Shown here: positions 33,490 to 43,564 of the stretch, in pieces
Layout of the letters: every line of letters starts with the position of its first letter
How positions within the stretch are numbered: position 1 is the first letter of the stretch
From: Brachionus manjavacas
Taxonomy: Eukaryota > Rotifera > Eurotatoria > Ploima > Brachionidae
Direction: 5' to 3'
NCBI GenBank assembly: GCA_019054805.1
Contig: JAHQIY010000024.1
Coordinates: 744,001-808,000 of the forward strand
DNA length: 64,000 nucleotides
Notes under the pieces: model-generated
What the model was told of the DNA's origin: nothing
What the model saw: only the letters and a program-made list of their open reading frames with translations
The model's database searches: none
Translations under genes and position numbers: made by a program

Positions 33490-35110
33490 AATCTTTGATT
33501 AATCTCAAACATTTGGTCATGAATACTATCCTCTTGGGCTTCTTGTTCTCTAATAAGTCTTCTAAGTTCTATGTATCTATTGTTTTTTTTAAAAAACTTC
33601 CGCATCGTCAATATTTGTTAGATTAATTTGTGATTTTATTTTATCTATTGAAAGGTTTGGATATTTTTGTCTTATAAGGATTACTTTTTGATTAAACGTT
33701 AGTTTTTTCCACTCAACAAGTATCCATTTGTTTTCTTCTTTTGATGCGAACTCTGGCAGATTTAAAATTTTCTTAATTGATTCAAAATGTTCCATTTTGT
33801 AATATGAAATATAATTTTTTTTTTTTTTTTTACATATTTTATATACTAAATTATAATTGCTTCAATATTTATTGGATCAGCACATCTTCTGTATTTGTCT
33901 CCTTGCTATTTCGCTTGTTTAAGCTATTATTTAAGCGACGCCTAATTATGCATTTGTATAAGCGAGAGTTGCATTTTATTATAACATAAATAAAAATAAA
34001 ACTTATGAATGCTGCGACTGTAATTATTTTAATTCTCAGGAGTCCTGATTTTTCTTTTAAACGATAAATTTTTGTTATCACCACGTTTATATTATGCAAG
34101 AAATTTGTATTAAAATCTGAACTGTATATTTTCTAAAAATAAAAATTCTTTTCGTAGTCTATTAAGTTAAACGTATTGATCGAAGAATCGTGTCCAAAAG
34201 TCAACTTGTCCAATTCACTGTCTAATGAATTAATCGTAAAAGAATTGACTGAATGTATAATGGTAACATTTATTTTGTTAATAATTGCTATTTTCGCACC
34301 AATTTTTCTTATCCAAATCCGTTTATTATTACAGTTGAACGTATTATCATTCCTTATAATGTTATTTTTTGTAAGATAACCTTTTACAACCTTATCGCTA
34401 AGCCTGTATTCTATCTGAGGATCAAATGTACAATTCGAAAAGCTATTAAGATAAATGGATTTTATTTTTGAGCATTTAGGTGCAAAAATAATTCCATCTC
34501 TTGTATATAGGACTAATGAACCTGAGCCTGTATAGCGAATGTCAAACCTGTCCTCGTGTTCTCGAAAAGCACTAATAATTGAAAGTCTATAATTGCATAT
34601 TTTCTCCTAGATTTTATCAATCATAGTAAACGTTTTTAGTTCAATGCTGTCTGAATCCGCTAAAAGCAAATCGTGGACCGCATTTCCACTTTCTTTTATC
34701 AATGAAAGATAACTCTTTTTTTTTGTAAAAAAAAGCCATTCGCTTGTTTCATACATACTCAAATTACATTTATTCAAAATTTTAGTTACTTTAAACATTT
34801 AGTCTTTTGAAGTCTACAGTAATATCCAGTAGTAAGAACTGTACTAAGCCATTTGAAGTTTTCAATTGGGTTTTCGTCAAATTCACAATTTCCATCTTTA
34901 CAAAACATTAAAAAACCATTGCTATTTTTGATCGTGCCATTATTTCAGATTCCAATGTACTAAGTTTTTGTATGTCTACTCTTTTACTGCTTCTAGCTCC
35001 GAAAAAGTTAGTATAGGTGCTTACTTTTATAAATTTTTTAATTCATTCATAACCATGACCATCGATTGCTAAATCTTGCTTTATCAATATTTCCATTTAC
35101 TTAAAATTAG
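33490..35110 (-). pseudogene. Env-like third ORF of element 2 (broken)
   Basis: Frames at 34,800-35,110, 34,607-34,798, 34,160-34,600, 33,869-34,099 and 33,589-33,795 correspond to the element 1 pieces. The ectodomain segment deleted in element 1 survives here (34,100-34,390), but about 175 bp after TKILNKCNLS's start are gone. The membrane helix (ITVAAFISFIFIYVII) and basic tail are conserved. Frameshifts and stops in several places make it non-coding as it stands. Confidence 0.5.
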
Positions 35111-35326
35111 AATTTTTGGTAAGTAAGGTCTCTAATTTTGAGTGTTTTATGGCGCAATCCTCTTTCATAATAATTCCAGGTTTAAAACTGGAATGTTTGC
35201 AACATTATCGTAGTTTGGAGTATCACACACATAAAAATTATTATCCAGTCTTAATGATACGATAGGAAATATTAGCATTCTGACTATTAATGTTTAAAAT
35301 ATTTATAATAGTTGGAGGGTTATAAA

Positions 35327-35570
35327 TTATTTTTCTTGGTCTTCCCCTTTTTCTTTTCTCAGTATCATGTTATTATCATTTTTTTTAGATTTCCAATAAT
35401 TTTCTATTAGTTTGGGATCCAGAAAACTTTCAATTGGTTCCGATGAATTATGTTTGGCGTCGATATTTTTCCATTTTACAAGGAATAAATATTTCTTATT
35501 TTTATCCATTCTATGGTCTAAAAGTTTTTCGACTTCAAATACAACATTTTTAGTTTCCCCGTTGTTTTTG
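35327..35570 (-). pseudogene. Chromodomain at integrase C-terminus, element 2
   Basis: The better preserved copy: VEKLLDHRMDKNKKYLFLVK, then WKNIDAKHNSSEPIESFLD and PKLIENYWKSKK. The aromatic positions (Tyr, Trp) of the methyl-lysine cage are identifiable, but the third (usually the Trp of NTWEP) is Ser in SSEP. The C-terminal tail is acidic/basic (KGEDQEK). It places the element among chromodomain-bearing Ty3/gypsy elements. Confidence 0.7.
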
Positions 35571-35696
35571 ACGTTGTCAATTTTTAATCGCTACCGTGGA
35601 AAGGTATCTGTTAATACATTTTTTAATGCATCTTCCACGATACAATTGTCATTTTTCGTCAGACCTATTACAGTAAACGGAGCACAGTATTTTGGG

Positions 35697-36182
35697 TTAA
35701 GCTCGTTCATCCAGTGCGTTGAGTTTAAACTCTGAATCAACAGAAGAACAGTTCCTAAATCCGTTCATTTTTCTTCCGAACTTTAACTCGAATGGAGAGA
35801 ATAATGTTGATGTATGGACTCTAGTTCTATATGCTAGCAACACATACGGAATCGATTTTGGCCAGTTTTTAGTTTTCTGTTCACAATGTCGCTTCAAACA
35901 TTTAACGAATTCTCCATTAAATCTCTCAACCTAACCGTTTGTCCTAGAATGGTATGCTGATGGAACAACATGCTCAGCGCCGATTCTTTTAATAAGATTG
36001 TCTTCGATAGCGTTGTTAAACTCTGTCCCCTGATCTGAAAGAATTACTTTAGGAGGACCAAACAAGCATATAAATTTCCATAGTTGATCAGCGATTTCAA
36101 TAGCTGTTTTACTTTTAATAGGTTCTACGTATGGAAATTTGGTATGGTATTCGCTAAATATATTGATCGACGTCTCTGTCAA
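35697..36182 (-). pseudogene. Integrase core of element 2 (N-terminus deleted)
   Basis: Retains SEYHTKFPYVEPIKSKTAIE, the Asp motif ILSDQGTEFNN and SRTNG followed by the shared TAG (35,931-35,933). Then VERFNGEFVKCLKRHCEQK and an intact AYRTRVHTSTLFSPFELKFG. Two deletions, about 160 and 270 bp relative to element 1, remove the first catalytic Asp region and nearly all of the HHCC finger. Confidence 0.85.
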
Positions 36183-36222
36183 TAATTTTCCAAAAATATT
36201 CTTCCCTTATATAGTCTTCATC

Positions 36223-37470
36223 TCACAAAATTGTATTCTTCTCATATAAGGTTTTGCATGATAGTACTGGTCTACTAATAGCATCAGCATTCCCATGTTT
36301 AGCTCCTTTTCTATATATAATATTAAAGTCGTATGTTTGTAAGAAAATAGACCATCTAGCTAGTCTCCCACTTGGTTCTTTAATAGACATTAACCATTTT
36401 AAGGCAATATGATCAGTAACGACGTCAAATTTTTGTCCATACAGAAATGTATGATTATTCTTGATTCCCCACACGAGAACTAAACATTCGCGTTCTGTAA
36501 CGCTATAATTTTTCTCAGCACCTTTAAGGAGTTTTGAAGAATATGAACACCAATACTCTTTACCACTGTCATCCATTTGAGACAGGATAGCTCCCATAGC
36601 ATATCCTGATGCATCTGTGTGCAAAATAAATTTCTTCTTGAAATCATGTTGTCTTAGTATTGGTTCAGATGTAAGAGTTTCTTTAAGCGTCTTAAAGGCT
36701 TTTTCCTGTTCAACTTCTAATTTGAATTTAATATCTTTTTTAAGCAATACATATAAGGGTTGTGAAATTTTAGCGTAGTCCTTTATAAAAACTCTATAGT
36801 AATTTGATGCTCCTAAAAACTCTTGAACTTGTTTGAGATTTTGAGGGCGTTTTCTTTCTATAATTGTTTTGGTTTTAGACGGATCCATCTCAATTGAAAA
36901 TGATGTAACTACATATTCAAGGATTTCGATTTTTCTTACAAATCAGTGACATTTGTTTGGCTTAATTTTTTTAATTCATTATCCCGTAATGCTTTTCCAA
37001 CCAACTTAAAATGCTCCTTGTGTTCTACAATATTTTTTGAATGGACAATGATATCGTCTAAATAAACCTCACAGAATGACATATTTCCAAATATGCAAAA
37101 CATTATTCTACTAAATTGGGTGGGAGCGTTTTTCAAACCAAAAGGAAGTCTTTTAAATTGATAATCAGGTGTCCATCAGGTGTAGAAAATGCTGTTTTTT
37201 CTTTAGAGTCAGGGTCCATTTCTACTTGCCAGTAGCCCGATATTAAGTCTAAAGTTGAAAAATAAGTTGAACCATTCAGACTTGATAGAATATCATCGAT
37301 TCTTGGTAATGGCCAAGATTCTGTGATTGTTTTTTGATTTAGCTTTCTATAGTCTACACAAAAGCGTTTACTTCCATCTTTTTAGGTATTAACACCACAG
37401 GTGAAGACCATGGTGATGTTTAAATTTCAATAACATCATTTTCAAGCATTGTCTTTATCTCTTCTTGTAA
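36223..37470 (-). pseudogene. Reverse transcriptase and RNase H of element 2
   Basis: RT motifs [17 protein letters not shown] and YLDDIIVHSKN lie in frames broken near 36,960 and 37,160. A 221-codon frame (36,223-36,888) then covers the RT connection (FLGASNYYRVFIKDYAK) and a complete RNase H (TDASGYAMGAILSQ, NYSVTERECLVLVWG, VTDHIALKWLM). This is the longest undamaged piece of either element. Confidence 0.85.
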
Positions 37471-37646
37471 TATCTCTCTTTCCTTTAAGGATTTTCTATA
37501 AGGTCTTAGAAATATTGGGACTTCGTCTGTTGTTCTAATTACGTTTTTATCGACTTTAATCTTTGTTATATCTTTTATACTCATTCCGAATCTATCTTTT
37601 ATAAAGTCTAAAGATTCTTTGAAGTTGATATTCACTGGCATCTAGA

Positions 37647-37720
37647 TTATCTATCGATTATTATCTATTATTATCTATTATCTATCTATTTTTATCTATT
37701 ATCTATCTATTATCTATCTT

Positions 37721-37762
<42 letters not shown>

Positions 37763-37796
37763 ATTATTATCTATCTTTCTATTATCTATTATCTTT
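37647..37796. repeat. (TCTA)n / (TTATCTA)n microsatellite in element 2 pol
   Basis: About 150 bp of imperfect TCTA repeats. Element 1 has only a short ATCTAGATTATCTATCGG seed at the same place, so the tract expanded within the element after duplication. It interrupts the reading frame between protease and RT. Confidence 0.95.
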
Positions 37797-38030
37797 CGGT
37801 TTTAATCATATTTTTCCAGTTAATGATTCTAAAGGCCAATCTTCGTTAAAATTGTTTAAATTTTCTGACAAACAATCGTCAGGTTAATTTTCATCTGTCA
37901 AGTTTTCAGTTATCACTTTGTTGCATTATTTTTTCTGAATTCGATTTCGCTTACTTGACCTTCGATATTTAATTTTAATGCTCCTGTTTTACTATTTACC
38001 TTAACAATGTTATTATCAGCCGTTTTAATT

Positions 38031-38222
38031 CTAATATCTGACTCCTTTACGTCTTTCCACAAAATTTCTGCTTAATATTAAAGTTGTACATCCGCTATCA
38101 AGTGCCATAGTTAGTGTGATACCATCTATAGTTGCTGATAAAAGGTTCCCTTTATCACATGTGTACACATATTCTGGATTTTCTTTCCGATTGTATGAAT
38201 CATTGTAAACTTCCTCAACCAT
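38031..38222 (-). pseudogene. Protease region of element 2
   Basis: The frame holds YVYTCDKGNLLSATIDGITL and LDSGCTTLILSRNF, the retropepsin D-S-G site. The following beta-strand part with the ILG-like motif seen in element 1 is deleted (junction near 37,938). Confidence 0.7.
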
Positions 38223-39134
38223 ATTAACCCTTCTTGTATTACGATATTGCTTATAGTTATTGTTATTGTTATTTAACCAACATTGTGAAATTTTATGACC
38301 TGGTTTTTTGCATCCGAAGCATATTAAGTTTTTTTTCAGCTCGTTCTGGCTTTTAAATTTTTCTTTTCCATTGTGGTCATATTTCTGACCTCAAAGTTTC
38401 GATTTATAATCTTTTCCATTTATGGATGGTTTCATTAAAGAATCCTTATTATTGAAATTTTTTTGTCATGAATAGTTGACAACCGTGGGTTTCCTAAAAT
38501 TGCTCAATCCTTTTGTAAAAACTCGTGCATGCCGGATTGCATCATTTAGCGTTTCTACATTTTTACTCTCTAACTCGTCCCTAACTCTTGGGTAAAGGGC
38601 TTCAAGAAAGAACCAGACTAATTCGAACTCATCTATCTAATCTATTTTGTTTGCAATTGTCTGGAATTTCATTATGTTGTCCTCAAAATTTGACGTTAAT
38701 TAAAAATTTTTAGTTGAGATCTTAGCCCTCTCTGAACATCAGCTGGTTTCAGTGTTGCTAATAATTGATTTTTAAATTTTTCCCACGTAACTGATTCATC
38801 TTTTTTGCATGTTTCTAAGCATTTGTAAGGCGTTTCCTCTTAGGAGTTTTGTAACGCAATCTATTAGCCTACTTATTATAATTCCTTGGGTCCTAGCGTC
38901 AGTTTCTACTAGGTATATCCATTCATCTTCTTTATCTCTATCGTTTCCATTTAATTTTGGTATATCGTGGACTTTAAAATTAATGATTCGTGTTTCCCTA
39001 AGTCCGAATCCTACGTTTTCTTGTAATACATCCTCATGTATTAAAGTTTTCGATGAAGTGGCTATTTCTTGAAGGCTGTTTTTTGCTCCTTCCTCACTTT
39101 GTTTTGATTGATTTATATTCCTAAAACTATCTAC

Positions 39135-39488
39135 TTATATTTTCATCTTTTTGATACTGGCCAATAGCTCAGCTCTTCTGAAAAGTAGCTCAATAAGCAA
39201 CTTCCTAGGTTTTCCTGAATTTTGAACATTTTGAAGCCATTCCATTTGTTCGGCTTCTGTACAGCTTACCAATTCGCTGTCGTCATCTAATTTCTGGAAT
39301 ACATTCTCAAAAGACCCATTTTGTTTCTTTATTAAGTGTACAAGCTCTTGTACACTAAGTTTTTCAAGGTAATCTTTTGAAATGGGTACCATTAAAAATA
39401 TTATCTTTTTATCGGTGCTACCAATTGTTACCTGTTTATAATGAACAATTTTTAATCTTTTAATAGCTTTATTTAAGATATTGAACAT
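39135..39488 (-). pseudogene. Gag N-terminal frame of element 2, starting in the LTR
   Basis: 117 codons from ATG 39,488, which lies 62 bp inside the 5' LTR. The frame runs through the LTR end and the primer-binding site (residues TIGSTDKK) into KDYLEKLSVQELVHLIKKQN and ELVSCTEAEQMEWLQNV, ending at the TAA shared with element 1. Capsid helices follow in the same frame after the stop (39,060 down to about 38,700). Confidence 0.6.
39406..39424 (-). promoter_or_regulatory. Primer-binding site of element 2
   Basis: Just inside the 5' LTR the minus strand reads TTGGTAGCACCGATAAAAA. The TGGTAGC start complements a tRNA 3' end of the form GCTACCA, as in animal tRNA-Leu. Element 1 has a mutated version (TTGATAGAAGCGATA). 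Confidence 0.55.
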
Positions 39489-39700
39489 TCTGAAGTTCTA
39501 AGAATGGAATTCTTATTTATACCTATATGCTCGTGTCAAGAACACGAGCTTATAATTAAGTCAAGATGTGAGCTTAGTGCTCAATGTATATGTCAGCATT
39601 TCGAAGCGTCTAACTTCTGAGAAACTTGACAAGTATAATTCTTACTTATCTTCGTGCATCAGTTGACAAGCTGATGAAAAAGCGCTTATTCATGGTAACA
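39426..39700 (-). repeat. 5' LTR of element 2
   Basis: 275 bp bounded by perfect 7-bp inverted ends (TGTTACC...GGTAACA in plus reading). It contains an inverted pair CTCGTGTCAAGAACACGAG. It is aligned to the other LTRs along its length. Confidence 0.9.
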
Positions 39701-40690
39701 GGCGTAGATATTTCACTAAGGAAAAATAGACGACTAGATCGAACACGCTTATTTAAATTTAAGACACTATTTTTCAAGTGTTTAAACAAGCTCTCGACGT
39801 AATTATTGGAAAAACTAGTTTTGCCATGAAATTCGTTATTTATCATTTAACCTCTCTATAAAGGCGCCAAATGTAGCTTCTTTTTAATTTTTTCAAAAAG
39901 TCTAGGTGAAAAAAATATGTTCTTTAGCTTCAGTTCATTATTTTCATTAATTTTGTCAATAATTTTCTGATTTTCTTGTGAAAGATTTTGAAAATATTCG
40001 AAAAAAGGTGAATCCTTCAATATATTTTGATCATTATTTTTGAAAAAAGAAATTTGTTCCTTGATATCATTTTCAATGTTTTTCTTATCATAGCATAGTT
40101 ATTTGACCATTTTGCATAAAAATAGTTGATAAAAATAATTCTATTTTTTTGTTTTTTTCCACTAAAATGTGGTTTTCGAATTTTGTCATGAAAATTATAT
40201 GAATACTTTCTAAAATTTGGCATAGTTCCTCTATTGGTGTGTTATTCTGAAGTAAAAGCTACAAATAAAAGTTTTCTTTACATGACCATTTGATTGTTAA
40301 CTTCCAAAACTCATTATTTATCGGTTTCATCAATAATATTCTTTAACAAATGAGTCGGACAAATATAGACACATCTTTTAATTCATAAAGAGGCTCACAT
40401 GTTTTTTTTGACTATGAGTTCGTATGCAAGCACTAAATTATCCATGATTTCTAGATTATTTAAAGCTCTCAAGGATGCATTAATAATAGCCCATGAAAAG
40501 TCGGTGATAAAAAATTTTGGGTATCGAAAAAAAGAATATCTTTGAAATCTTTCAATAATCTCCTTTAAAAACAGTAAATTGTTATTGTGTCATTTGAACT
40601 TGAAAAGAAATCCTAGATTGGAATTAAGTTTTTAAAAGTCTGATCAAGACAAATAATAGAATATAATAATATTTCTTGTTGATCCTTAAG
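39640..40690 (-). pseudogene. Decayed MULE-like transposase
   Basis: Minus-strand frames with several breaks read, N to C: PKFFITDFSWAIINASLRAL (Asp-containing strand of a DDE fold), RCVYICPTHLLKNIIDE (C..H motif typical of MULE transposases), KYSYNFHDKIRKPHF, and a C-terminal segment INNEFHGKTSFSNNYVESLF. The order and motifs fit a Mutator-like transposase C-terminal half. The C-terminal end reaches into the element 2 LTR, where the two abut. Stops are frequent. Confidence 0.5.
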
Positions 40691-40699
40691 ATTTAATAT

Positions 40700-41850
40700 G
40701 GTTTTGCAAATTAACTTTATGTTAGAGTGCGTGTATTTCTACATTAAGACTTTCATCTTTCTTTCTAATTCTTTTCATCTCTTTCCTTTATTTATTTTTG
40801 TCTGTTTGAAACAGTGTTTCAATGTTTTTGAAGACGATTTGGTCAATGGTTTTAGCTTTTTCTCTTTGTTTCGATCTGAATTTATTTTTAATGATTCTTA
40901 GCTGATTCTTAAGTTTTTCAGATTTAAAATCAGTATCTTTCCATTTGAGGTAGATATCATTTACTTTGTGTTTTAGTCTTTCATTTCGTCGTCCCACCAT
41001 TTTTTTGATTTTACGTGTTTGTTGTTTTTCTGTTTTAATTTGTTTTTGAAGAATGTTGCTTCGACAATTGTGTCTCTCATTGAGCTAGCAATTTCATTGA
41101 GTAGTTTTTTTGAGGTGATTTTAGAGAAATTTTTTTTAATTTTCGTTTAAGGCCATAAGTATTCGTATGTTGTCAAGTTTAGATTTTAGCAAGTAAGAAT
41201 ATGTTATTTGGTAATTCGTGTCGTGCTATTTTGTTTTCTTAGGAAGTTGTATTTGTTTATGTTTATATAGATTAATTTTATCACTATTTATTTTTAAATT
41301 TTTAAGGTCGATTTTAATTTAGAGGTGATCACTTGTGTTTGTTAGGTATTCAGGTCCATTTAGGATACTTATTTGTTTAATTATATCAACATTGTTTTCG
41401 TTTATTAGTACGTGGTCAATTCTACTACATGATTTTTTGATATTGTATTTTGCTTTTTATAATTCGACATAATAGTTTTGTTGGTATTTGTTTGTTTGAA
41501 GGTGTAATCAGTTTTTTGACAGAAAAAATGGCTAATGACAATTAGGTTTTCACTCTCTATTTATATATTTAAAATTTCTGTAAAATTAGATTTACGGTTT
41601 AAATCAGTTTTTTAAGAGATCTTTTCTATTTAGCCAGCCTATTCCGCCATGAGGTCTTCCTACTCAATATTCATGTGGCATTGAGGTCTTTTGTACCAAT
41701 TTAAAATTCTTGTTAAGAACTTGATTACTTTTTAGCTAAGTTTCCCGTATGAAAATGATGTGGGATTCTTCATTTAGTTAATTTACAAAATTAGAATTTC
41801 CGAGCAGGTTTTTAATGATCAAATGTCATATGGTGCAACTTTCATAGTAA
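40700..41850 (-). pseudogene. Decayed LINE AP-endonuclease domain
   Basis: Frame fragments show the endonuclease C-terminal half of a non-LTR element: SHIIFIRET(W)L, GRPHGGIGWLNRK, DHVLINENNVDIIKQISILN, TSDH (the catalytic SDH site), and then the linker to RT: SKKWWDDEMKD and NDIYLKWKDTDFKSEKLKNQ. Several frameshifts. It stops near 40,700, before any RT. It could be the missing N-terminal part of the LINE family in the composite repeat, but the two do not overlap, so this is inference. Confidence 0.65.
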
Positions 41851-42060
41851 CATCCACTTCCAGAGTCGGCTAATAAATCAACAACTAATTGAAAAAATTC
41901 TTTTAAAACTTAACAAAATTAGCAGAATGTAATTTTAATCTATTTGATCGTGATGCATTTTGCAAGGTTTTTGCATTATTAGAAAACTTTGCCAGTGGAT
42001 GCCACTATGAATGTTGTATCATATTGCACTTGAAAAACAAATTTTTAACGTTTAGAAAAA
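41850..42060 (+). other. Short protein-like plus frame
   Basis: Between the LINE remnant and the AHI1 partial copy, a plus frame reads FNLFDRDAFCKVFALLENFA then GCHYECCIILHLKNKF. It is protein-like but too short to place, without ATG or stop context. It may be a transposon relic. Confidence 0.2.
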
Positions 42061-42202
42061 AAGTAAGATATTTTTTATTTTTGTTCTATTCTATTTTAAT
42101 AAATTTTACAAAATCATTCTTTCAAAAATAAATAAAATTATTCATTAAAAAACAAATATTGTATACTGTTGATAATTCTAAATATTAAATTTTTATATTC
42201 TT

Positions 42203-42362
42203 AATCCTGTTTATTGACCTTCCGATTTTCTAGACCGAAAATTTTTTGCATGTTAGATAAAAAAGCGATAAAAAAGCTGAATAAACGGCCTAATGACCGC
42301 CATCCATTAAAATATCCTGTTTATTCACTTTCTGATTATTTAGACCGAAAATTTCTGGCATG
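42203..42362. repeat. Direct repeat pair flanking side of the AHI1 partial copy
   Basis: A ~50-bp motif (CCTGTTTATT...TAGACCGAAAATTTT..GCATG) occurs at about 42,208-42,254 and again at 42,314-42,362, 107 bp apart. It abuts the left end of the AHI1 exon 3 copy and may mark the rearrangement. Confidence 0.75.
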
Positions 42363-42377
42363 AAATAAAACAAAAGA

Positions 42378-42783
42378 TTAAAAACGATATGTTGAAACAA
42401 AGCTTACCTTTATTTGATTCAGAATAGCAGCTCCAAACCTTAATTTGTCCAAAAATGTCAGCCGAATAAAAAGCGTCTGCTTTGTTTGAAAAACAAGTTG
42501 TGTTAATGTATCCCTCGTGTCCATACAACTCTTGCAATAATTCTCCGTATTTTTGTAACTTTTTCTTCGGATTGTCTATCGACCATATCCTCAAGACCTT
42601 ATCGTAGCCACCTGTGACCACCATGTCTACTGAATGCGGAAAAAATTTTGCTATTTTTAAATCAAACAGACTTTGGTCACAACCATCTTGATAAGCACTG
42701 ACAGATTCAGCAAAAAGAAAATCCGATGATCCCACTCCAGGTATAAAATGTTTCGATTGAATAATTGATTTTATGGTTACACG
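42378..42783 (-). pseudogene. Partial, internally deleted copy of AHI1 exon 3
   Basis: Matches 52,648-52,920 plus 53,336-53,470 of the AHI1 gene, with about 415 bp between them removed. Frame is kept across the junction (FDLKIAKFFPHS), and the 5' splice site and intron start after SNKG are copied too. It is therefore a genomic duplication, not a retrocopy. The product would be 131 residues of isolated WD40 sequence (VVTGGYDKVLRIWS). No promoter or other exons are nearby. Confidence 0.9.
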
Positions 42784-43564
42784 TACTGATGTTAGAAGAA
42801 AGAAGAGTCCTTTTATATTTTAAAATTTTTCGTTAACGTCTAAAGAAATATGGTCTAAAATAAATTTTCCTTGAATTTAACAATCTTAACTATTTGATTT
42901 TATCTTAATCAATTCTTGTTTATGTTAACAGTTAAAAATTTTATTTTATTTTTGAAACTAATTAAAAAAAGTCATCTTAATTTAAGTGCATAGTCCGTAT
43001 GGACCTACAATATCAATTTCCCAAAAGGTTTCTTTTGAACAAAGGCAAAATTTGACTTGAGTATCTCAATCGACCATTCTTAAGATCGGTTTGGTCGATT
43101 GATAACTTGTAAAATAAATACTTCGCTTTTGATTGCTAAAAAAATTTTGTTTCTATTTACATTTCAACACATCATGTTAAGTTAGTAAAATTTTTGATTT
43201 TTGATTAATGAAAAAAATGTTAATGATTTTTTAATTTTATTTCAATGCTGTTCTTTTTGATAATGTAATCAAAAAAAATTAAAATAAATTACTAAAAACT
43301 TTTGCATCAAAAGATAAAAAAAAATTCCTAAGATTGGATTGCTAAAATTAGCTTTATTTTTAGATCACAATTTTCTAGAATTTGATTTTTCTTGGAAAAA
43401 TATGTATAACTAAGTTTAAATATTCGACAATTAACGTGACTTTTTCGATTAGGTAAGAATGAGAATTTAACAAATTTATAAAGTTGCTGTAATATTTATA
43501 AATTTGCTATAAAATAGCAATATTAATTTGTTTGAAAAAAATTTAGATTGTTTTTATTTGAAAA
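42784..43564. other. AT-rich intergenic stretch, upstream of the secreted-protein gene
   Basis: No protein-like frame, repeat or RNA was recognised. It presumably contains the promoter of the 43,565 gene. Confidence 0.5.

Larger units (their letters stand above)
33070..39700 (-). mobile_element. Ty3/gypsy chromovirus-like element 2 (defective)
   Basis: Both LTRs are present (39,426-39,700 and 33,070-33,349). Order as in element 1. Deletions remove most of the integrase zinc-binding domain (around 36,160-36,215), part of protease (around 37,940) and part of ORF3 (around 34,798). A TCTA microsatellite has expanded in pol (37,647-37,796). The outer 3' flank (33,069 downward) is segment B ending CAACGAATTT. 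The outer 5' flank (39,701 upward) is MULE-like DNA. It shares stop codons with element 1 in gag and integrase. Confidence 0.9.
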
